Shown: in pieces, positions 40,232 through 48,689 of the stretch
Layout: every line of letters starts with the position of its first letter
Numbering within the stretch: the first letter of the stretch is position 1
Source: Bacteroidales bacterium
Lineage (GTDB): Bacteria; Bacteroidota; Bacteroidia; Bacteroidales; UBA932
Assembly: GCA_017455065.1 (NCBI GenBank)
Contig: JAFTBU010000059.1
Span: forward strand, 1-64,000
Direction: 5' to 3'
DNA length: 64,000 nt
The notes under the pieces: generated by a model
Seen by the model: the letters and a program-made list of their open reading frames with translations, nothing else
Database searches by the model: none
What the model was told of the DNA's origin: nothing
Translations under genes and position numbers: made by a program

Positions 40232-41746
40232 ATGATCCCGCTCATCGCTGAATCTTTATCCTTCCTTTCGGAGCACGCCTTGCTGTTACTGGCAATACTG
40301 GTGATCTTCGCCTTGTTGCTCACCAAGATAGGCTACAAGTTCGGTATGCCCACCCTCCTTTTGTTCCTCGTACTCGGCCTCGTGGCCGGCAAGGACGTGA
40401 TGGGCATGTCATTCGAGAATTTTGCGTTCGCACATTACATCGGCGAGTTCGCCATATCCATCATATTGCTGACAGGCGGCCTCCAGGTCCGCTATTCGCA
40501 TATCAAGCCCGTATTCCGGCAGGGAGTGCTGCTGTCCACCCTCGGGGTGTTCCTGACGGCCATATTCACAGCTGTGTTCATCTTCTTCCTGCTCGGATCC
40601 CGGCTGTCGCTGCCGCGCCATCTGCTGGTGTACGTCTGCCTGATGATAGCCTCCATCCTGTCCTCCACCGATTCCACGGCGGTCTTTTCCGTCATGAAGG
40701 GCACCAAGATACGGCTCAAGGAGCACCTCGGACCCCTTCTGGAGCTCGAGTCCGGCAGCAACGACCCCATGGCACTCACCCTCACCATAGTATTCGTGAG
40801 GGTGGTCTCTTCCGTGCAAAGCCCCGGCACGCTGACGGCTGACTATTCCTATGCCACCGTCCTTCCCACCGTCCTGCTGACAGTGTTTCTCCAGATAGGC
40901 CTCGGTTTCGCGATGGGACTGGTCATGGGCAAGCTGAGCATTTGGCTGCTGCGCAAGGTCAAGCTCGATGCCAGCCCCCTGTACGCCATCATGATCCTGG
41001 CCCTGGGTATCGCCACCAACACCCTGACCTCCATACTCCAGGGCAACGGACTGCTGGCCCTGTATGTGATGAGCATCGCCATAGGCAGCGACGACGGGAT
41101 ACCCTTCAAGAAAGAAATCATAAAGTTCTTCGACGGTATAACTTGGCTCGCCCAGCTGCTCATGTTCCTCATGCTGGGTCTGCTGGCCTCCCCGAGCCAA
41201 TTCTCCACGGCCCTGGGGCCCGCCGTCCTGATAGGCCTGTTCATGATTTTCATCGCACGGCCCGTCAGTGTCTTCATGTGCCTCGCACCTTTCAGGAAGA
41301 TGTCCCTGCGCAGCAAATTCTTCGTCTCCTGGGTGGGAATGAAAGGCGCCGGTCCCATACTCTTCGCCACCGCCCCGGTTGTGGCGGGACTGGAAGGGGC
41401 CTCCGAGATATTCAACATAGTCTTCATCATCACCCTGCTCTCCATGGTCATCCAGGGATTCTCCCTCCCCTATGTGGGCAAGTTGCTGAAAGTCAGCGAG
41501 CCTGAAGGTCCCAAGCTGGACACCTTCGGCATGGAGTTCCCCGAAGAGATGGGAGCCCTTCACGACTACACCCTGACCGCCGAGGATCTGGAGCACGGTG
41601 ACACCGTCCGGCACATGCAGATGGCCCACGGCACCCGTATCATCATGATCAAGCGGGACAATGACTTCGTCGTGCCCCACGGCAGCCTCAAACTGTATCC
41701 CGGGGACAAGATGGTGATACTGGAGAGCGATTCCTCCGAAGACTAG
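40232..41746 (+). CDS. Potassium/proton antiporter, CPA1/NhaP2 family
   Basis: 504 residues: about 12-13 membrane helices (1-400) followed by a cytoplasmic RCK_C/TrkA_C-like domain (about 425-500, HMQMAHGTRIIMIKRDNDFV ... GDKMVILE). Conserved transport residues lie in LSSTDSTAVFSVM and ELESGSNDPMALTL, the ND motif being the cation/proton site of CPA1 exchangers. This is the NhaP2/CvrA architecture, which exports K+ (or Na+) for protons and is gated by the nucleotide-binding tail. Together with TrkH at 3.2 kb it suggests active potassium control. Its TAG stop shares a CTAG with the convergent barrel gene. Confidence 0.92.
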   Translation: MIPLIAESLSFLSEHALLLLAILVIFALLLTKIGYKFGMPTLLLFLVLGLVAGKDVMGMSFENFAFAHYIGEFAISIILLTGGLQVRYSHIKPVFRQGVLLSTLGVFLTAIFTAVFIFFLLGSRLSLPRHLLVYVCLMIASILSSTDSTAVFSVMKGTKIRLKEHLGPLLELESGSNDPMALTLTIVFVRVVSSVQSPGTLTADYSYATVLPTVLLTVFLQIGLGFAMGLVMGKLSIWLLRKVKLDASPLYAIMILALGIATNTLTSILQGNGLLALYVMSIAIGSDDGIPFKKEIIKFFDGITWLAQLLMFLMLGLLASPSQFSTALGPAVLIGLFMIFIARPVSVFMCLAPFRKMSLRSKFFVSWVGMKGAGPILFATAPVVAGLEGASEIFNIVFIITLLSMVIQGFSLPYVGKLLKVSEPEGPKLDTFGMEFPEEMGALHDYTLTAEDLEHGDTVRHMQMAHGTRIIMIKRDNDFVVPHGSLKLYPGDKMVILESDSSED

Positions 41747-42351
41747 AAATTCAGGGAAATACCTGCACTGACGGCTATGTACATGGCCTGGTCGTTGCGT
41801 ATGTCCTCGACGGGGACATATCCCGTGCCGGTGGCCTTCCTGACCATGGGGCTGTCTATGGTCAGCCTGGCCCCCAACATGAAATCCAGGCTCATACCGC
41901 CCAGCAGTGCAAGCCTGTAGCCGCCTCCCAGCATGGACAATATCGCCGGCCTGCGCACGGCCTCCACGGCCCAGCCGGCACCGGCGTCGAGCATCAGCAG
42001 CATGCCGTCGGAGCGCCTTCCCCGGGGCAGCCAGGTGGCCCTGAGGGTGGTGGGGACCATACGCCGGCCCTCATACACTCCGCAGTATCCCGTGTGGACG
42101 CCCAGGCGCCAGCAGTCCGAAAGGTACCAGCTGATATGGGCGCCCACATTGGCGTTCACGACATATCGGAGGTCCCAGCCTTCCTCATTGACCCTGGAGC
42201 CGTCGTCATCCAGGTAATTGTACAGGTAATGGTTGAAGAATGTGGGGCTGTAGGCCCATTCCACGCCGAATTCCGGCCCTTGTGCGGCCGCGCCGGGCTG
42301 GGACAGCGCCAGCGCCAGCAGCAGGGATATGAGGGCGGGAACGGGTTTCAT
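41743..42351 (-). CDS. Small outer-membrane beta-barrel protein (DUF3575-like)
   Basis: 202 residues. A signal peptide (MKPVPALISLLLALALSQPGAAAQ) is followed by glycine/aromatic amphipathic strands and a terminal LNF typical of barrel insertion. The segment VVNANVGAHISWYLSDCWRLG resembles DUF3575 proteins of Bacteroides. Function unknown. It overlaps the next upstream gene by four bases; the two barrels are of similar size and design and may be diverged duplicates. Confidence 0.7.
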   Translation of the reverse strand: MKPVPALISLLLALALSQPGAAAQGPEFGVEWAYSPTFFNHYLYNYLDDDGSRVNEEGWDLRYVVNANVGAHISWYLSDCWRLGVHTGYCGVYEGRRMVPTTLRATWLPRGRRSDGMLLMLDAGAGWAVEAVRRPAILSMLGGGYRLALLGGMSLDFMLGARLTIDSPMVRKATGTGYVPVEDIRNDQAMYIAVSAGISLNF

Positions 42352-42929
42352 CGCAGGGTGTAGATTATGGTCAGTTGGGGTGAGAGCAGCTGGATAAGGC
42401 CGTTGCGGTAGATGGACAGCACCATGTTGTTCATGACATTGTCATGGCGGTAGAACACCCCCACCTCGACATCCCAGCTGAGGTTCAGCTGCAGCCTTTC
42501 GCGGCAGCGGATGTTGAAGCCGAAGGTGCCGCCTATCCCGGCCATGGCGCCCGGACTGTGGAAATACTTGACCTCAGGGTCCAGCAGGCCTTCCTCGAAA
42601 TCCCTGACCCAGCCGGCGGAGAACCCGGGGCCCACATACATGTAGCAGTCGGCTCCCCTCCAGGAGAATTCCTTTATGACATTGCACCTGTTGTACACGG
42701 CGCGGTACCCGGGGACGTAGCACTTGCCCATGGGCATGCCGTAGATATCCGCGAAGACGCTGAAGGAATTGTACGAAGAAGGGTTCTTGCCTGAGGGGAG
42801 GTTGAAGGTCGCACCGACTCCCTTGGGAGACACGAAAAGACCCAGTCCCTTTTCCTGCGCGGCGGCTGTCGGGCAGGCGGGAAGAAGCAGTAAAAGGACT
42901 GCTGCCGCTATGATGGTTTTCAAGTTCAA
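42348..42929 (-). CDS. Small outer-membrane protein of unknown function
   Basis: 193 residues with a signal peptide ending about LPACPTAAAQ (a lipobox LPAC is also possible). Strand-like blocks include GLGLFVSPKGVGATFNLP, ADCYMYVGPGFSAGWVRD and LNLSWDVEVGVFYRHDN, and the end LTIIYTLR suits a barrel. First gene of the two-gene leftward unit; no consensus -7 box was found upstream. Confidence 0.65.
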   Translation of the reverse strand: MNLKTIIAAAVLLLLLPACPTAAAQEKGLGLFVSPKGVGATFNLPSGKNPSSYNSFSVFADIYGMPMGKCYVPGYRAVYNRCNVIKEFSWRGADCYMYVGPGFSAGWVRDFEEGLLDPEVKYFHSPGAMAGIGGTFGFNIRCRERLQLNLSWDVEVGVFYRHDNVMNNMVLSIYRNGLIQLLSPQLTIIYTLR

Positions 42930-43005
42930 ACCAGGGTCAGGTTAGTGATTGCTAATATATGAAATTTCTCTTAACTTTACCCCGAAATACCGGGATTTTA
43001 GCGGT

Positions 43006-43019
43006 TAACAAAAATGTTA
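43006..43019. promoter_or_regulatory. Palindrome TAACA-AAAA-TGTTA upstream of rarA
   Basis: Perfect 5-4-5 inverted repeat 37 bp before the rarA start, just ahead of a near-consensus -7 box (TATATTGG). The same half-sites and spacing occur at 31224-31237. Confidence 0.35.
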
Positions 43020-43056
43020 CTGATAATAACAGAAATGTTTTATATATTGGGAAACA

Positions 43057-44361
43057 ATGGATTACAATAATAATGCACTACTCCCGCCTCTTCCGGAGCG
43101 AATGAGGCCTCACAGCCTCTCCGAGTACGTCGGACAGCGCCATCTGGTGGGTGAAAACTGCATCCTGCGCAATATGATCGAGAGCGGGAACCTCTCCTCG
43201 TTCATACTCTGGGGTCCTCCCGGTGTGGGCAAGACGACCCTCGCCCGTATCATCGCCGACACCCTGGACCGGGAGTTCTTCACCCTGTCCGCGGTGAGCG
43301 CAGGAGTCAAGGATGTGAGGGACGTCATCGACTCCGCCAAGTCCAAATCCCTGTTTTCCAGGACCGCCTCCCCCATACTCTTCATAGACGAGATCCACAG
43401 GTTCAACAAAGCCCAGCAGGACGCCCTGCTCGGGGCCGTCGAGGCCGGCACCATCACTCTGATCGGAGCCACCACCGAGAACCCTTCTTTCGAAGTGATC
43501 ACTCCCCTGCTTTCCCGCTGCCAGGTGTTCGTGCTCAAATCCCTCGAGCCCGAGGACCTGCAGATACTCCTGGACAGGGCTATACGGGAGGATGAACTCC
43601 TGCGGGAGCGCCATGTCCGGGTCGCCGAGACCGACGCCCTCTTCCGCCAGAGCGGCGGCGACGCCCGCAAACTCCTGAATATCCTGGAGATAGTCGTCGA
43701 TTCATGCACCGGCCGCCCCGAGATTGTCATAGACAACAAACTGGTCACCTCCTGCCTGCAGGAAAACATCGCGATCTACGACAAGGACGGTGAGATGCAC
43801 TACGACATCATCTCGGCCTTCATCAAGAGCATACGCGGCTCCGACCCCAATGCGGCCGTCTATTACCTTGCACGCATGCTGGACGGAGGCGAGGATCCCC
43901 TTTTCATAGCCCGGAGGCTGTGCCTGAGCGCCTCGGAGGACGTGGGACTCGCCAACCCCAACGCCCTGCTCCTGGCCAACGCCACCTTCCAGGTGGTCAA
44001 TGTGATAGGCATGCCGGAGGCCCGCATCCCCCTAGCCGAGTGCACCGTGTACCTGGCCTCCTCCCCCAAGAGCAACGGCTCCTACATGGCCCTGGAAAAG
44101 GCCCTTGCAGTGGCCCGCCAGGACAAGACCAAGGCGGTGCCCCTGTATCTGAGGAACGCCCCGACCGCCCTGATGGAGAAGCTCGGATATGCCGACGGCT
44201 ACAAGTACGCCCACGACTATCCGGGGCATTTCGTGGACCTCGAATTCATGCCCAAGGGCCTGGAGGGCACGGTTTTCTATGAGCCTCAGCCCAACCGCCA
44301 CGAAGATACGCTCAAGGCGTACCTGGCGGCCTGCTGGCCCAAATATTACACCAAGAAATAA
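43057..44361 (+). CDS. rarA: Replication-associated recombination protein A (AAA ATPase, MgsA)
   Basis: 434 residues, full length for RarA/MgsA/WRNIP1. Walker A is GPPGVGKTTL (about 49-58), Walker B is LFIDEIHRFNKAQQDALL and sensor 1 is LIGATTENPSFEV. The C-terminal MgsA_C tetramerisation domain is present (DPLFIARRLCLSASEDVGLA). RarA acts at stalled replication forks and gaps. Its stop directly abuts the stop of the convergent Omp85 gene (44361/44362), leaving no terminator space. Confidence 0.96.
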   Translation: MDYNNNALLPPLPERMRPHSLSEYVGQRHLVGENCILRNMIESGNLSSFILWGPPGVGKTTLARIIADTLDREFFTLSAVSAGVKDVRDVIDSAKSKSLFSRTASPILFIDEIHRFNKAQQDALLGAVEAGTITLIGATTENPSFEVITPLLSRCQVFVLKSLEPEDLQILLDRAIREDELLRERHVRVAETDALFRQSGGDARKLLNILEIVVDSCTGRPEIVIDNKLVTSCLQENIAIYDKDGEMHYDIISAFIKSIRGSDPNAAVYYLARMLDGGEDPLFIARRLCLSASEDVGLANPNALLLANATFQVVNVIGMPEARIPLAECTVYLASSPKSNGSYMALEKALAVARQDKTKAVPLYLRNAPTALMEKLGYADGYKYAHDYPGHFVDLEFMPKGLEGTVFYEPQPNRHEDTLKAYLAACWPKYYTKK

Positions 44362-46578
44362 TCAGAAGGGATATCCCACTCCGAAGTGGATGGAGCAGCC
44401 GTCCCTGGAGAACCATTGTTCCGGCCTGAGCCACCTGGAACCTTCGGGAAGGCTGGGGTCGTGGAGCTTGAAACCTGCGTCCAGACGGATGAGGATGAAG
44501 TCGAGGTTGAGCCTCAGGCCCAGCCCCATGTCGGCTCCGAGGACCTTGTAGAAGTCCTTCAGGTGAAACACTTCCCAGTAGTCGTCATAATCAGTTATGC
44601 CGGCCTGGTGCATCGCGTCGTTGAAAGAATTGGCGGAGTAGATGTTACCGGCCTCGGCGAACAGGGCCCCTTCCAGCTTCCAGAACATCTTGAAACGGTA
44701 TTCCAGGTCCACTTCCACCTTGATCTCCGCGGTCTGTCCCGGGATGGAGAATGCGTATATGCCTTCTTTTGACGTGTCGCCGGGGCCCAGGGTCCTCAGC
44801 TGCCAGCCCCTCATGCTGCCCGCTCCTCCGACGAAGAACTTCTGCTCGAAGGGGACGTTGATGGAATTGCCGTAGGGATGGCCGAAACCGGCATTGAAAC
44901 GCATCGCGAGGGCCTGCGAATCACCGGCGCCCCAGCGGAAAGCCTTGGCGACATTCAGTTCGGCCTTGACATACTGGGAGTAAGGCGAGCCGAGCACCAT
45001 CCTTTCGCCTGTGTCGGGATCGACGGGCAGATATTTGTTGAACAGGCTCAGGACGTTGCCGGAAAGGTTGAAATCGAGCCTGGTCGAGAAATACGGGGTC
45101 TTGGGGACGATGTCGGAGTTGGTCGTGTACATCAGCGTGGCCTGCAGACCGGCGTCCAGGTGGGGGTCGTAGTTCTTCAGCAGGTAGGGATTGTTGATGA
45201 TGCTGATGATGAAAGCCTGGTCCAGGTCACGGACGTTGACGTAGTTGACCTGGAAGGGATAGATGTTGTAGAAGAATTTCTGGTCGATGTTGCCGGTGTG
45301 GCCATACGAGAGTCCGAATACGGTCCTGACGCACTCGTAGCGGTCCTGGAAACTGGCCGTGACGCTCACCTCGGAGCGCGGGATGAACGCTGACCTGAGC
45401 CGTCTGGCGGGCAATCCGAGTATCCTGGGGAAGCTCAGGCTGGCTCCTGCCGTAAATTCGGTGGAATGGATCGTGGGGTCGCTGATCATCCTCTGGAAAT
45501 TGCCGGAGAACCTCAGGTTCAGCCACTCCCCTCCGTGGAACACGTTCTTGTGGTAGAAGCTGATCTGCGGGGAGATGCCCAGCAGGCCGGAAGAGTTGCT
45601 GGAGGCCTCGAGCTGCACCTTGAATCCCTTGGGATTGGACTCGGAGAGCTGGATGTTGCAGTCCACCACATTGGTATCCACGGGATTGAGCTCCATCCTC
45701 ACGCTGTTGAACACCTTCAGGTAGGAGAGCCTGGTGTAGGTGGTGTTTATCTCCTTTTCGCTGAAAAGGGTCCCGGGCTTAACAGTGTTCATGTCCAGCA
45801 GGACCTTCTGCCTGAAGGGGATGGATTCGGGATGGGAGATGGTGACCTTGCCTATGGTGTACTTGCGCAGGGGCTTGGCCGCGCTTTCGGCTTCGTTGCG
45901 GGAGTAATTCCTGATGTAGTAGTCCAATATCGTGCGGTCCCCGTAATTGACCGTATCGGCCTCGAATGAGTACCTGCTCGGGCTGAAATCGTAGTATCCC
46001 AGGTTCCTGAAATACGAGGACCCCCTGGTGCTCTCTTTCTCCAGGGTGGTTTCCGACAGGATGGTCCCCGCCTTCACCAGCGAATTGACGCTGTCGGCTG
46101 CGAATTCTTCGGGGAAAATGCCGTCCTCGGGGATGTGGTAGCGTATTTCGTCTATCGTGAACTGCTTGCCCGGGGTCACGCAATAGGTGATGCGCACCTT
46201 CTTTCCTGTGGTGTCGGCCTCTGTCTTGATCTCTGAGCCGTAGTAACCCAGATGCTCCAGGTGGTTGTTTATGTTGTTGACCGACGAGGGGATGGAGTTG
46301 GCGTCGTAGAGGACGGGGGCGACGGCGAGCTTGCTGAAGATGCGGGTGAAGAAATTGCTCGTGTCAGGCACCAGGCCGTAGCGGGTCTGGAAAAGCTTCA
46401 GGCCTCCCGGAGGCTGCTGCTTGATGTACGGCGTCACGTCCGCGGGGGTGACGGCCTTGCTGCCCACGATCTTGACCTTGTTGGGCTGGAGCAGATACTG
46501 GTCTTCCCGCAGCACTTGGGTGACGCTGCAGGAGCACAGGATCAGGGCAGAAGCCGCAATTAGGACGATTTTTTTCAT
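44362..46578 (-). CDS. BamA/TamA-family (Omp85) outer-membrane protein with lipoprotein-like signal
   Basis: 738 residues from ATG 46578. The leader MKKIVLIAASALILCSC ends in a cysteine pair; the following VTQVLREDQYLLQPNKVKIV is typical of a Bacteroidetes Omp85 subgroup. POTRA-like segments occupy about 30-330, and the C-terminal part is a 16-strand barrel with the FFVGGAGSMRGWQLRTLGPG lid/L6 region (the RGF/Y-type motif). The last residues (SIHFGVGYPF) end in Phe as expected. It probably inserts or exports outer-membrane or surface proteins. Divergent transcription from an RNA methyltransferase gene is a recurrent Bacteroidales arrangement. A -7 box TATTTTTG on the minus strand (46594-46587) lies eight bases before the ATG. 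Confidence 0.9.
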   Translation of the reverse strand: MKKIVLIAASALILCSCSVTQVLREDQYLLQPNKVKIVGSKAVTPADVTPYIKQQPPGGLKLFQTRYGLVPDTSNFFTRIFSKLAVAPVLYDANSIPSSVNNINNHLEHLGYYGSEIKTEADTTGKKVRITYCVTPGKQFTIDEIRYHIPEDGIFPEEFAADSVNSLVKAGTILSETTLEKESTRGSSYFRNLGYYDFSPSRYSFEADTVNYGDRTILDYYIRNYSRNEAESAAKPLRKYTIGKVTISHPESIPFRQKVLLDMNTVKPGTLFSEKEINTTYTRLSYLKVFNSVRMELNPVDTNVVDCNIQLSESNPKGFKVQLEASSNSSGLLGISPQISFYHKNVFHGGEWLNLRFSGNFQRMISDPTIHSTEFTAGASLSFPRILGLPARRLRSAFIPRSEVSVTASFQDRYECVRTVFGLSYGHTGNIDQKFFYNIYPFQVNYVNVRDLDQAFIISIINNPYLLKNYDPHLDAGLQATLMYTTNSDIVPKTPYFSTRLDFNLSGNVLSLFNKYLPVDPDTGERMVLGSPYSQYVKAELNVAKAFRWGAGDSQALAMRFNAGFGHPYGNSINVPFEQKFFVGGAGSMRGWQLRTLGPGDTSKEGIYAFSIPGQTAEIKVEVDLEYRFKMFWKLEGALFAEAGNIYSANSFNDAMHQAGITDYDDYWEVFHLKDFYKVLGADMGLGLRLNLDFILIRLDAGFKLHDPSLPEGSRWLRPEQWFSRDGCSIHFGVGYPF

Positions 46579-46624
46579 TAATCTCACAAAAATACGTATT
46601 TTTATTGACAATTCTTTTGAAGAC

Positions 46625-47335
46625 ATGCCGATAAGCAACAGTGAAATCAAGATGGTACGGGCCCTGGGGACCAAGAAATTCAGGGACGAGAGCGGCCTCT
46701 TCGTCGTCGAAGGCGAGAAGATGGTCGCCGAGGCCCTGTCCTCAGGATTCGAGCCCGTGCATTTGTGGAAGCGGGACGATATCGGAGAGGAGGCCATGTC
46801 CCGGATTTCATCCCTTTCCTCCCCTTCACCGGTGCTGGCGGTCCTCCGCCAGAGGCCCGCGGAGGAGCCCGAGATCAAGGACGCCCTCTACCTGGGGCTG
46901 GATTCGGTCAGGGATCCGGGCAATATGGGCACCATCCTGCGGCTCTGCGACTGGTTCGGGGCGGAGGGCGTCTTCGCCTCCCGCGACAGCGTCGAGCTGT
47001 ACAATCCCAAGGTCGTGCAGGCCACCATGGGGGCGATTTTCCGCAAGAAGGTCTGGTACTGCGACCTTCCTGATGTCTGCGCCCGTTTCCGTGCCCGCGG
47101 CCTCAAGGTGTACGGCACCTTCCTGGACGGAGCCGACATCTACAGGGAAGAGCTCGCTGCCGGCGGCCTCGTGATCATGGGCAATGAAGCCCGCGGGATA
47201 AGCGCCCCGGTGGCGGCGGAAGTGGATTCCAGGCTGTACATACCCTCATTCTCCGAGGGCCCGGGAGCTGAATCGCTCAACGTCGCCGTGGCCACTGCGG
47301 TGTGCCTTTCAGAGTTTAAACGAAGAACACATTGA
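46625..47335 (+). CDS. SpoU/TrmH-family RNA 2'-O-methyltransferase
   Basis: 236 residues from ATG 46625; frames extending upstream overlap the divergent gene and are rejected. Residues 9-40 form the substrate-binding start (KMVRALGTKKFRDESGLFVV). The SPOUT knot shows motif 1 LDSVRDPGNMGTILRLCDWF, motif 2 GGLVIMGNEARGIS and motif 3 IPSFSEGPGAESLNVAVATA. It methylates ribose in rRNA or tRNA; the exact site is not predictable. The stop lies one base before the GH13 gene, so both are probably co-transcribed. Confidence 0.93.
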   Translation: MPISNSEIKMVRALGTKKFRDESGLFVVEGEKMVAEALSSGFEPVHLWKRDDIGEEAMSRISSLSSPSPVLAVLRQRPAEEPEIKDALYLGLDSVRDPGNMGTILRLCDWFGAEGVFASRDSVELYNPKVVQATMGAIFRKKVWYCDLPDVCARFRARGLKVYGTFLDGADIYREELAAGGLVIMGNEARGISAPVAAEVDSRLYIPSFSEGPGAESLNVAVATAVCLSEFKRRTH

Positions 47336-47336
47336 G

Positions 47337-48599
47337 ATGATAATATACCAGGTGCTCCCACGGCTTTGGGGAAGCGGACATTTTTCGGACTGGCAGGAGC
47401 CAGAATTCGACTATCTGAAAACTCTCGGGGTGTCCCACATATGGTTCACCGGAGTCCCCCGGCATGCCACCGGCAAGCCCTTCGTCAAAGGCAACCCCGG
47501 CAGTCCCTACGCCATAGAAGACTATTATGATGTAAATCCATATCTCGCTGATGTAGAGTCAGAAAGGATGGATGAATTCAAGTCTTTAATAAACCGCGTC
47601 CACGCCTCCGGGCTGAAGCTTCTCACAGACTTCGTCCCCAACCATGTGGCTCGCGAATACCATGGCGACATCCCCCGGCTCAACCATTGCGACGCCGACT
47701 GGACAGACACCCTCAAGATCGACTACAACGCCCCCGGCGCCTATGACAAAATGTATCAGATCGTACGTTTCTGGGCAGGTCTCGGAGTGGACGGAGTCAG
47801 GTGCGACATGGTCGAGATGGTGCCTCTCGCCCTCTTCACTTACATCATAGGTAAGATTAAAGCGGAATTCCCTGATTTCAAGTTTATTGCAGAGGTTTAC
47901 TCAAAGGAAGGCTATAGAAGATATGTACGCGAAGCCGGCTTCGATCTGCTATATGACAAATCGGGATTGTACGACCTGCTCGTCCCCCTGATGGCAGACC
48001 GCGGAGACGCCCGGGAGATCAGCTGGAACTGGCAGCGCCTGGGCGACCTGCAGCCCCATATGCTCAATTTCCTGGAAAACCACGACGAGGAGAGGCTGCG
48101 CGCCCCGGACTATGCCGCCCTGGGTCTCGCTTCCCTGTTCAACGGCGCCTCCTTCATGCTCTATTTCGGGGAGGAGGTGGGTGAGAACGCCGCCCGCTCC
48201 GAGCGGCGCCGCACTTCCATTTTCAATTGGGAAAAAATCCCCTCCGTGGAGCGTCTGGTGCGGTACATCCGCACCGGTGAAGGCCTCACCGCCACCGAAC
48301 TGCAGACCCTGGAGCGGCACCGCAGCATCCTTTCCCTCGCCTCCCGCATCCAGTCCTGGGCCAATTACGACCTGTGCTACTGCAATGTCGGGCTCACCGG
48401 ATTCGACAGCGAGAAGCACTTCGCCTTCCTGCGCTACCGCCCCGACAAGAGCGAGCCGCCGGTGCTGGTCGCCTGCAATTTCTCCCCTCTCCCGGCGGCT
48501 TTCGACCTCAGAATCCCCCGGGATGCCAGGGCCCTTTCCGGCTGGGAAACCGAGCGGGTGCACATAGAATTGTCCCAGAGGGACATTTCTATCCTTTGA
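47337..48599 (+). CDS. GH13 alpha-amylase-family enzyme
   Basis: 420 residues, a compact GH13 with no signal peptide, hence cytoplasmic. Conserved regions: DFVPNH (98-103), GVRCDMVEM with nucleophile Asp157, IAEVY with acid/base Glu186 and ENHDEER with Asp250. The short C-terminal beta domain starts about 350. Enzymes of this size act on alpha-glucans or maltooligosaccharides, probably turning over storage glucan or imported oligosaccharide; specificity is not certain. No susCD or glycogen genes are adjacent. Confidence 0.9.
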   Translation: MIIYQVLPRLWGSGHFSDWQEPEFDYLKTLGVSHIWFTGVPRHATGKPFVKGNPGSPYAIEDYYDVNPYLADVESERMDEFKSLINRVHASGLKLLTDFVPNHVAREYHGDIPRLNHCDADWTDTLKIDYNAPGAYDKMYQIVRFWAGLGVDGVRCDMVEMVPLALFTYIIGKIKAEFPDFKFIAEVYSKEGYRRYVREAGFDLLYDKSGLYDLLVPLMADRGDAREISWNWQRLGDLQPHMLNFLENHDEERLRAPDYAALGLASLFNGASFMLYFGEEVGENAARSERRRTSIFNWEKIPSVERLVRYIRTGEGLTATELQTLERHRSILSLASRIQSWANYDLCYCNVGLTGFDSEKHFAFLRYRPDKSEPPVLVACNFSPLPAAFDLRIPRDARALSGWETERVHIELSQRDISIL

Positions 48600-48625
48600 C
48601 TTTTCGCGCTAAATGATTAAATTTG
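48595..48625 (+). promoter_or_regulatory. Promoter of the PPi-phosphofructokinase gene
   Basis: TTTG (48595-48598, overlapping the GH13 stop), 19-bp spacer, TAAATTTG (48618-48625). The leader contains a stem TTGCGC/GCGCAA (48631-48636 with 48649-48654). Confidence 0.65.
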
Positions 48626-48689
48626 CGGGATTGCGCACACGCGCGGTCGCGCAAGACAAGCTTATTCAGTAAAATTCATATAAACTCAA

